The translations under genes were made by a program, and so were the position numbers. Below are positions 1 to 5,073 of a DNA stretch of 64,000 bases, piece by piece; positions within the stretch are counted from its first letter, which is position 1, and each line of letters starts with the position of its first letter. Source of the stretch: SVTX01 sp045588675 (GTDB lineage: Bacteria > Bacillota > Clostridia > Oscillospirales > CAG-272); the NCBI GenBank assembly GCA_045588675.1, contig JAZNER010000004.1, forward strand, positions 61,571 through 125,570. Direction: 5' to 3'. Below the pieces are notes generated by a model, which worked only from the letters and a program-made list of their open reading frames with translations, had not been told where the DNA came from and searched no databases.

Positions 1-24
1 TGTTCCACATTTAATAAAAATTTG

Positions 25-363
25 TCATTGTTTTGTCACGGATTCGTCCGCGCGCTTGTATAGCTTTATCCAATCGTCAAAGCACATAGTAACAAGCCAG
101 GGCTTATAAGACTGCCGGTGGAATACCGTCGGCGCACCGTTGTGAAACCGCTCCGCATCCTTGATAGCTTGTATCATAGCCCCGGAGAGGTTCAACCGCT
201 CTACTCGCTTGACCTCAATATGTATGCCGGGCAACCCCGAGAGATCGGGAACGTCGCCGAAGGACAGAGAGCCGCCGCGCTCGATAGTATAACCGTGATC
301 TCGGAGAAGGGCGGCCAGCTCGCGCTCACCGTCCGCGCCTTTTCTTTGTGATGTTTTACCCAT
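25..363 (-). CDS. Phage-encoded PD-(D/E)xK nuclease-like protein
   Basis: A 112-residue protein. From the second ATG it shows a glutamate in a RELAALL helix (E15), then a PD pair (D39-D40 region) and an E-V-K triad (E50, K52), which fits the PD-(D/E)xK nuclease fold of small Holliday-junction resolvase or VRR-NUC-like phage proteins. The first in-frame ATG at 390 is less likely because AAAGGAGAG lies between the two ATGs, ideally placed for the one at 363. That start overlaps the stop of the upstream gene by 8 bp, so the two are probably translationally coupled. Its expected job is DNA branch processing during element replication. The fold assignment is by motif only. Confidence 0.6.
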   Translation of the reverse strand: MGKTSQRKGADGERELAALLRDHGYTIERGGSLSFGDVPDLSGLPGIHIEVKRVERLNLSGAMIQAIKDAERFHNGAPTVFHRQSYKPWLVTMCFDDWIKLYKRADESVTKQ

Positions 364-568
364 TCCGCTCTCTCCTTTCGTAGTATTCAAGCAGCATCTT
401 TGCTGTCGTGCATTCCTTCCACTTGTCGCAACAGTACGTTGCTAAATGCGACTTGATCGCCGTTTTATCTGGGAACCCTATGCGAGAGCTCTTTTCGCAC
501 GTGATCCTTAGCTCGTCGTCTGTGATATAAAACGGACAATTAACCTTTCTGTGCCAGTATGAAGACAT
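356..568 (-). CDS. Small cysteine-rich phage protein, unknown function
   Basis: 70 residues with five cysteines in three clusters (N-P-F context near residue 11, ITCE near 24, and a C-C-x4-C group near residues 46-52). This suggests a zinc-stabilised fold. I do not recognise a family with a defined function; short Cys-rich proteins in this position are common in Firmicutes prophage early operons. Its ATG shares one base with the stop of the upstream DnaC-like gene (TAATG arrangement), and AAGGAGG just upstream is a strong ribosome site. It is therefore part of the leftward early operon. Confidence 0.6.
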   Translation of the reverse strand: MSSYWHRKVNCPFYITDDELRITCEKSSRIGFPDKTAIKSHLATYCCDKWKECTTAKMLLEYYERRERNG

Positions 569-1401
569 TAGCCCTCCTTGACCTTCTTGTTAAGGTCTGC
601 CGTGATTTGTCTGCACCGTTCAAGGCGGCGGCTCTGATCACGGCGCAACTGTACCACCGGGCAAACGTTGTTGATACGGTCGAAGATCCTGCGCCTGCCT
701 ATGTCCTTTGTGCCGGTGAGCTCCGCTGCCGTGTAATTTGTGGTGACGATCAGAGGGACACCGCTCTCGGTCAGATTGTCGATGATATAACACTCCGTTT
801 CGTTGGTGTAGCCGGTGACATTCTCCGCTCCGAGGTCGTCGATCATCACGAGATCATAAGAACAAAGGCGGTCCATGTACTCGCTTTTATCGGTTCTTGT
901 CAGCTCGTCTTTCAGCGTGACGAACTCTGTCACCTTTACGCGATAGCCGCGGCTTATAAGCTCGTTGACAATACAGCAGGCAAGGAAAGTCTTGCCGTTG
1001 CCGGTTGTGGGAGAGCATAGCGTCAACCCTTGACCGCTCTTGCGGTATTCCTCGAAATTGTCGCAGTATTCACGCACTTTTTTACTCGCTTCGGGATCTC
1101 CTCTGTCGTCGTTCTCAAAGGTGTAATTTAACCGCTTGACCTTGCGACCGAAAACGGCGCGGCGACGTTGCTCGATTTGTTCCCAGTGTTTCTTTTCTTC
1201 CTCCGCTCTCCGAGCGTTCTCTGCACATTGGCAAGTAGAGCGGACGATCCCAAATGGTGGTATATTGCTTTGCTTTGCTGTGCCGCATATCGTACAGTAT
1301 ATCAGACCGTCCTCGCCGAGTTTTTCGTTCTCTCCTGGATCCCTGTTTGATTCTGTCAAAGGTTTTATAAATCCGTCTTTTATAGCTTCGCCTAAGTCCA
1401 T
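568..1401 (-). CDS. DnaC-like helicase loader ATPase
   Basis: 277 residues. The N-terminal part carries a CxxC...CxC zinc-binding set (C36, C39, C57, C59). It is followed by an AAA+ ATPase core with Walker A at 131-138 (G-N-G-K-T) and Walker B at 184-189 (hydrophobic stretch ending in D-D). This architecture is that of phage and plasmid DnaC/DnaI-type loaders, which place the replicative helicase at the element origin. The downstream neighbour of the replisome organizer is the usual place for such a gene. An IstB-type transposition helper is the main alternative, but no transposase is nearby. Confidence 0.85.
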   Translation of the reverse strand: MDLGEAIKDGFIKPLTESNRDPGENEKLGEDGLIYCTICGTAKQSNIPPFGIVRSTCQCAENARRAEEEKKHWEQIEQRRRAVFGRKVKRLNYTFENDDRGDPEASKKVREYCDNFEEYRKSGQGLTLCSPTTGNGKTFLACCIVNELISRGYRVKVTEFVTLKDELTRTDKSEYMDRLCSYDLVMIDDLGAENVTGYTNETECYIIDNLTESGVPLIVTTNYTAAELTGTKDIGRRRIFDRINNVCPVVQLRRDQSRRLERCRQITADLNKKVKEG

Positions 1402-1404
1402 AAC

Positions 1405-2100
1405 TTAATCCTCCCCCCAAAAAACTTTCATATCCTCGTCGGGATCGTACTTAGCAGCTCCGGTCTGTTCATCCTCCCACTGACCGCGATTCAGCCACGT
1501 TGCCGGATAGGGGATAAACTTGCCGTTCTCCTTCGTCCAGTTCTCCCAGGTCTTCTGATCCTCGATAGCCGAGATCATAACCGCAAGAAGATCCTCCGAG
1601 GGCTTTATCTTTTTAAATGCCCTGAGAGCGTCAGCCTTGCCCCTCTTGTTCGGGTAAACCTTCCAAAACCGCTCAAAGCGCCCCTCAACGACGTTAGTCG
1701 GTTGAGGAATACTCTTTTTTACAGTGGATTTTATGTCTGTAGTAGAATCATAATCATTATCATTATCGTAATCATTATCATAATCATTATCATATTCATT
1801 ATCGGTATGTTTGGTATCCACCGTATTCGATGGTATACGGTCGTATACGGTCGTATTCCAACGTTTACTGATGTTAGCCCGATTCTTCTCACACACCGCT
1901 TGATACTTTGCGTCGTCTATTTCGAACTGATCGCAGATCACACCGAAGACAGCTTCTGTCGCCGGGCTTAATTCCGTCCGCACAAATCCGCTCGTCTTAT
2001 ATTCCAATATCGCCGTCAGCAGCTTTCCACGCTCCTCGATCGTCAGGCGAAGGATCGCCTTGCCGTGCTGTGGGTACAGCAAAAAAGGCTTACTATTCAC
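1405..2100 (-). CDS. Phage replisome organizer (DnaD-like/DUF6291-type)
   Basis: 231 residues. The N-terminal 85 residues (starting with a K-P-F-L-L motif and a GKLLTAILEY helix) match the conserved head of phage replication proteins described as DUF6291. An Asp/Asn/Tyr repeat linker follows at about residues 98-120. The C-terminal part has the FWKVYPNKRGKADA-type helical motif and an aromatic end that is common in phage DnaD-like proteins. It should bind the origin and recruit the neighbouring helicase loader. Start and upstream stop overlap as ATGA. The gene carries two DNA repeats, listed separately, one of which may be the origin. Confidence 0.7.
   Translation of the reverse strand: MNSKPFLLYPQHGKAILRLTIEERGKLLTAILEYKTSGFVRTELSPATEAVFGVICDQFEIDDAKYQAVCEKNRANISKRWNTTVYDRIPSNTVDTKHTDNEYDNDYDNDYDNDNDYDSTTDIKSTVKKSIPQPTNVVEGRFERFWKVYPNKRGKADALRAFKKIKPSEDLLAVMISAIEDQKTWENWTKENGKFIPYPATWLNRGQWEDEQTGAAKYDPDEDMKVFWGED
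1742..1806. repeat. In-frame ATAATC/ATTATC microsatellite
   Basis: A run of near-identical 6-bp units (TAATCA/TTATCA on the plus strand) lies inside the replisome organizer gene. On the coding strand it reads as alternating GAT, AAT and TAT codons and gives an Asp/Asn/Tyr linker. Units are multiples of three, so slippage would change linker length without shifting frame. Confidence 0.85.
1821..1862. repeat. Iteron-like 10-bp repeats, possible element origin
   Basis: Two perfect tandem copies of a 10-bp unit, GTATACGGTC, occupy 1833-1852. A degenerate third copy follows (1853-1862) and a related CGTATTCGAT precedes it. They lie inside the replisome organizer gene, next to an AT-rich stretch. 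In several Firmicutes phages the replication origin is embedded in the initiator gene as short iterons, so this is a reasonable origin candidate. That role is inferred. Confidence 0.45.
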
Positions 2101-2285
2101 TCGCTCACCCCCCTCGCCTTATCCTCAAGCCATTTTTCAAGAGCTCGCCGCGGTATCAACGCCCTACGCCCGATATACACCACCGGGAACCCCGGTTCTC
2201 TTATGAGCTTATAAGCGTATGATCGGGAGATACTGAGAGCTGCCGCGAGATCTTCAACGGTGAGCGCCATTTTATCGTCCGTCAT
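2097..2285 (-). CDS. Excisionase-family helix-turn-helix protein
   Basis: 62 residues forming a single winged-helix DNA-binding domain of the excisionase/HTH_17 type. A helix-turn-helix (LTVEDLAAALSISRSYAYKL region, residues about 7-28) is followed by a short wing with G-R-R and a final helix carrying E-K-W-L. It could be the recombination directionality factor for the integrase or a small transcription regulator. The ATG at 2285 has GGAGGG about 11 nt upstream; a second ATG five codons in has no better site. It overlaps the preceding small gene by 14 bp and the next gene by 4 bp. Confidence 0.75.
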   Translation of the reverse strand: MTDDKMALTVEDLAAALSISRSYAYKLIREPGFPVVYIGRRALIPRRALEKWLEDKARGVSE

Positions 2286-2433
2286 TCTTATTGTCGCCCT
2301 CCAGCTTTTCGCGTGCCTTCTTTTCCCAGTACCGTCTTCTGTACTCTCTGACCTTTTCCTTGTTCTTCTTGCGCCACTCGTTTTGGTACTCTCGCGCCGC
2401 TTGCTTCGCCTTCAATTCAATCTTTGTGTCCAT
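2272..2433 (-). CDS. 53-residue basic helical phage protein
   Basis: A short gene, first in the leftward operon. It starts at the ATG at 2431-2433 behind AGGTG and ends inside the excisionase gene. The protein is strongly charged and predicted helical, dominated by K, R, E and aromatic Y/W (pattern REYQNEWRKKN then REYRRRYWEKK). This composition recurs in many small Firmicutes prophage proteins without known function. The overlap, ribosome site and operon position support it as a real gene. DNA or RNA binding is plausible from charge only. Confidence 0.65.
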   Translation of the reverse strand: MDTKIELKAKQAAREYQNEWRKKNKEKVREYRRRYWEKKAREKLEGDNKNDGR

Positions 2434-2472
2434 AATTCACCTGCTTTCTTGTTATTTTCTTTTACTTTTATC

Positions 2473-2501
2473 TTGACAAGGTATGATTCTTGTGCTAAAA
2501 T
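2473..2501 (+). promoter_or_regulatory. Rightward promoter for repressor and integrase
   Basis: TTGACA at 2473-2478, a 17-nt spacer, then TAAAAT at 2496-2501. It reads toward the repressor gene. Its -10 box is one base from the -10 box of the opposing promoter, so the two cannot easily be occupied together. Confidence 0.85.
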
Positions 2502-2502
2502 G

Positions 2503-2531
2503 ATTATACCATAGGCAAAAGTAAAAGTCAA
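2503..2531 (-). promoter_or_regulatory. Leftward early promoter of the element
   Basis: On the minus strand TTGACT (2526-2531), a 17-nt spacer and TATAAT (2503-2508). It drives the replication operon. Arms rich in AAAAGTAAAAG (about 2515-2528) and its inverse TTTTACTTTT (about 2460-2470) flank the two promoters symmetrically and are candidate repressor operators. Confidence 0.85.
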
Positions 2532-2587
2532 GCAAAAATAACAATTATTTTAAAAAGCAAGAAAAACAAACAAACGAGGGTGATTTT

Positions 2588-3301
2588 ATGAACAAAGCAA
2601 TAAACAATTACGACGCTGACAGCATTTTTCCGTCAAGGCTCCGTTCTCTGATGGATGAAAAAAAGGTTACTCAAGCAGAGCTCGCAAAGATCTGCGGCGT
2701 TCAAAGACAGTCGGTGGCGCAGTGGAGAGAAGGAAACACGCGCCCGGATATTCTTTCTCTTGGCAAGATCGCCGAGTACTTCGGTGTGTCTGCTGATTAT
2801 CTTATAGGGCTAACGGATAATAAGACTACTAACAAGGCAACGCTTGAAACTTGCGCGACATTGGGCATCACTGAAAAATCCGTTGAATTTTTATCGGATC
2901 CCAAAAATGAATATTACAGACACGGCATTGATGTTCTGATCTCCCAGCATATAGATTCAACTCCGGAAGATCCAGAGATCCTCCCTCTGAGATCTTCTAT
3001 ATTGCAGAGCTTGACCGCCTTGTTTTATATGGTGGAATCTGAAAAGGATGTATTTATAAACTACGGAGAGGGAGGGCTTAAATGTCAAGGTGGCAACATT
3101 AGCACGGTAAATATTAGAGTGCCTGAGGTTGTCGGCTTAAATCCCGACGAGAGATACACGATCTCGCTACTTGAAGCGGAGTGTTTGATAGAAAAAAGCT
3201 ATATCGACGCGGCGCTTTCTGATATTATTATTCAAGCAAGCAACCGAAATATCGTAAGAAGATACAAGGAGGCGCAGAAACAGAAAGATGAAACAACGTA
3301 A
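2588..3301 (+). CDS. CI-type repressor with XRE helix-turn-helix
   Basis: 237 residues. Residues about 14-72 form an XRE/Cro-CI helix-turn-helix (VTQAELAKICGVQRQSVAQW region, followed by the typical YFGVSADYLIGL end). The C-terminal part resembles no peptidase; there is no Ala-Gly cleavage site or Ser/Lys dyad that I can see, so it is unlikely to be a LexA-like self-cleaving repressor. It probably keeps the leftward promoter silent. The ATG at 2588 follows GAGGGTGATTTT. The end overlaps the integrase gene by 14 bp, so repressor and integrase share a transcript. Confidence 0.8.
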   Translation: MNKAINNYDADSIFPSRLRSLMDEKKVTQAELAKICGVQRQSVAQWREGNTRPDILSLGKIAEYFGVSADYLIGLTDNKTTNKATLETCATLGITEKSVEFLSDPKNEYYRHGIDVLISQHIDSTPEDPEILPLRSSILQSLTALFYMVESEKDVFINYGEGGLKCQGGNISTVNIRVPEVVGLNPDERYTISLLEAECLIEKSYIDAALSDIIIQASNRNIVRRYKEAQKQKDETT

Positions 3302-4427
3302 CGCCAAGGGTAACGGCTCGATCAGACAACGCCCGGACGGAACGTGGGAAGCTCGGTGCTCTATCGACGGTAAGCGGCGCAGCTTCTACGGTGAGCGGCA
3401 AGCTGACGCGCTGAAGGCTATGAGAGCGGCGCAGAAGTCCGGCGACGACGGCACCTATTTTGAGCCGAAAAAGGTGCAGCTCTCACAGTGGCTCGACCTA
3501 TGGCTTGAGGAATACATCAAGCCGTCAAGTAAGCCGCTGACATACACCACATATCAAAGCCGAATCGAAACGCACATCAAGCCTGCGCTCGGAAGAATAA
3601 AGCTGACCGCTCTGAACGCTACGCACATACAAGCGTTTTATAATGACCTGCTGCGTAACAAGCAGCTAAGCCCTAAGACAATAAAGAACGTCCACGGCAT
3701 ACTCCACAAAGCACTCGATCAAGCTCTCAAGCTCCGCTACATAGGACTGAACGCCGCCGACGCGTGCACGTTGCCGAGAGTAGAGAAAAAGGAGATCAGA
3801 CCGCTCTCTGAGGGCGAGATCGCCGCATTTCTGGAAGTCATACAAGAGGATTCTCTGCGAGATCTGTTTACCGTTGCACTGTTCACCGGCATGAGAGAGG
3901 GCGAGATTTGCGGCCTACCGTGGAGCGCGGTGGATTTCAGAAAGGGCACGATCACCGTCAAGCAACAGCTCTGTAAGGAAAAAATAAAAGGTGGTAAGCA
4001 TTACATAGCACCCACCAAAAACGACAAATCAAGAACGCTAACCCCTGCGCCCTTTGTGCTTGAGATCTTGCGAAGGACCAAACGCGAACAGCTCGGCGCG
4101 GCTCTTGCATTCGGGCCCACTTGGACAAATGAGTTTGATCTTGTATTCACGGACAACGTCGGGCACTTCATCGTGCCTCAGACCGCACTAAAACACTTTA
4201 AGGCTGCAGCTGAAAAGATAGGCCGTCCGGATGCGCGCTTTCACGATCTGCGCCACACATACGCCGTGACTGCTCTCCAAGAGGGCGACGACGTGAAGAC
4301 GGTGCAGCAGAATCTCGGACACGCTACGGCCAGCTTTACCCTCGACGTTTACGGCCACGTTTCGGAGAAAATGAAGAAGGAGAGCGCGGCGCGTATGCAG
4401 TCTTACTTTGAAAAAATCAAAGCGTAA
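3288..4427 (+). CDS. int: Tyrosine site-specific integrase
   Basis: 379 residues with the full phage integrase plan: an N-terminal AP2-like arm-binding domain (about 1-60), a SAM-like core-binding domain (about 62-160) and a catalytic domain (about 170-375). Catalytic residues are visible as R203 (GMREGE), H319-x-x-R322, H345 (LGHA) and the nucleophile Y355. It integrates and, with the excisionase, excises the element. The ATG lies inside the repressor gene, 15 nt after AAGGAGG, which is a long spacing; coupling to the repressor is likely. The gene ends near the tRNA attachment target. Confidence 0.95.
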   Translation: MKQRNAKGNGSIRQRPDGTWEARCSIDGKRRSFYGERQADALKAMRAAQKSGDDGTYFEPKKVQLSQWLDLWLEEYIKPSSKPLTYTTYQSRIETHIKPALGRIKLTALNATHIQAFYNDLLRNKQLSPKTIKNVHGILHKALDQALKLRYIGLNAADACTLPRVEKKEIRPLSEGEIAAFLEVIQEDSLRDLFTVALFTGMREGEICGLPWSAVDFRKGTITVKQQLCKEKIKGGKHYIAPTKNDKSRTLTPAPFVLEILRRTKREQLGAALAFGPTWTNEFDLVFTDNVGHFIVPQTALKHFKAAAEKIGRPDARFHDLRHTYAVTALQEGDDVKTVQQNLGHATASFTLDVYGHVSEKMKKESAARMQSYFEKIKA

Positions 4428-4488
4428 AATTCTATAAGGGGTATAATAAGGGGTATAACCCCAAAAAGCGCCCTAAAATAACAAAATA

Positions 4489-4537
4489 AAAAACCTTGAA
4501 ATTCCTTATGATTAAAGGATTTTCAAGGTTTTTTATT
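4489..4537. terminator. Bidirectional terminator between integrase and tRNA-Ser
   Basis: The arms AAAACCTTGAAA and TTTCAAGGTTTT enclose a second short AAGG/CCTT stem. There is a T run on both strands (TTTTTTATT rightward, TTTTTTATTTT leftward). It can end the integrase transcript and the tRNA transcript. It lies inside the element, so the tRNA gene now appears to use an element-supplied terminator. Confidence 0.8.
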
Positions 4538-4540
4538 ATT

Positions 4541-4570
4541 GGCGGAGAAGGAGAGATTCGAACTCTCGAA
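4541..4570. other. Probable attachment-site region (tRNA 3' end)
   Basis: The 3' end and T arm of the tRNA-Ser gene face the integrase gene. For tRNA-targeting tyrosine integrases the crossover core normally covers this part of the gene, and the incoming core restores it. The second copy should lie at the far end of the element, outside the window, so exact core limits cannot be set here. Confidence 0.5.
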
Positions 4571-4631
4571 CCGCTTTTGACGGTTACACGATTTCCAATC
4601 GTGCGCGCTCGACCAGCTACGCGACTTCTCC
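4543..4631 (-). tRNA. tRNA-Ser (anticodon GGA)
   Basis: The minus strand folds as a class II tRNA. It has a 7-bp acceptor stem (GGAGAAG with CTTCTCC), a D arm, an anticodon arm with loop TTGGAAA giving anticodon GGA, a long variable arm (ACCG/CGGT stem) and a T arm containing GTTCGAATC. The discriminator base is G. The genomic 3' end reads GCC, without an encoded CCA. It reads UCC/UCU serine codons. Confidence 0.95.
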
Positions 4632-4671
4632 AAAGCTGATATTTTTCGTCGCTTTTCTTTGCGACTTTAAT

Positions 4672-4700
4672 ATCATACCACAAAAAACTGCTTTTGTCAA
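4672..4700 (-). promoter_or_regulatory. Promoter of tRNA-Ser
   Basis: On the minus strand TTGACA (4695-4700), 17-nt spacer, TATGAT (4672-4677), about 40 nt before the mature tRNA 5' end. A small GTCGC/GCGAC hairpin lies in the leader. Confidence 0.85.
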
Positions 4701-4750
4701 TATCTTTTCTAAAAAAATTTGCCTATCCTTATCTGTTTTGCTTTTTCGTC

Positions 4751-4840
4751 AGGGCGGTGGCACTATGCATTACAAAATGCTGTTGCAAAATGTTATCGCA
4801 AAATTCTATTGCGAAATGCTCTTGCAAAATGCCACGCCCT
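4751..4840. repeat. Five 13-bp tandem repeats inside an inverted repeat
   Basis: Five consecutive 13-bp units with consensus TTGCAAAATGCTN run from 4770 to 4834. They are enclosed by arms AGGGCGGTGGCA (4751-4762) and TGCCACGCCCT (4830-4840), which pair with one bulged base. The element lies between the tRNA-Ser promoter and the end of copA. No T run follows, so it is not a standard terminator. The remaining gap up to copA shows nothing else. Confidence 0.8.
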
Positions 4841-4863
4841 GCAAAAATAATTAATAAAAGAAA

Positions 4864-5073
4864 TTAATCAATAGAAATAACCTTATAGCCTTGCTCCTCG
4901 ACCGTTTTTTTCAAAAGGTCGTCTGAAACAGCGGCTTTAAGGGTAACTATGGCAGTTCCCTTTTCGTGACTTACCTCTGCAAGCTCAACCTCGCCGAGAG
5001 CTTCAAGTGTTTTCTTTACTCTTCCCGAGCAATGCGGACACATCATTCCTTCGATTGTCATAGTTTTCGTCAT
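4864..5073 (-). CDS. Possible internal CopZ-like chaperone start within copA
   Basis: The ATG at 5071-5073 is preceded by GAGGAATTTATT, a good ribosome site, although it lies inside the copA frame. Translation from here gives a 69-residue protein with one ferredoxin-like metal domain and a CPHC site. That is the length and architecture of free CopZ copper chaperones. A single mRNA could therefore yield both CopA-CopZ fusion and free CopZ. It is equally possible that copA and copZ were once separate genes joined by stop-codon loss, leaving the old start signal. Confidence 0.4.
   Translation of the reverse strand: MTKTMTIEGMMCPHCSGRVKKTLEALGEVELAEVSHEKGTAIVTLKAAVSDDLLKKTVEEQGYKVISID

Larger units (their letters stand above)
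1..4541. mobile_element. Integrase end of a prophage-like element in tRNA-Ser
   Basis: The block has the gene order of a temperate phage early region. Leftward genes encode a nuclease, a DnaC-like helicase loader, a replisome organizer and an excisionase; rightward genes encode a repressor and an integrase. They face each other across a divergent promoter pair. The integrase stops about 115 bp from the 3' end of a tRNA-Ser gene, the usual attachment target of such integrases. The region looks richer in GC than the chromosome to its right. No structural phage genes are visible, so an integrative conjugative or satellite element is also possible; the rest lies left of the window. Confidence 0.85.

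Noticed and set aside
559..1020. Open reading frame on the plus strand opposite the DnaC-like gene
   Set aside because: It mirrors the real gene, has no ribosome site of its own, and the minus-strand product has clear Walker motifs.
568..1401. IstB-type transposition helper instead of DnaC-like loader
   Set aside because: No IstA transposase or terminal repeats are present, and the surrounding genes are phage replication genes.
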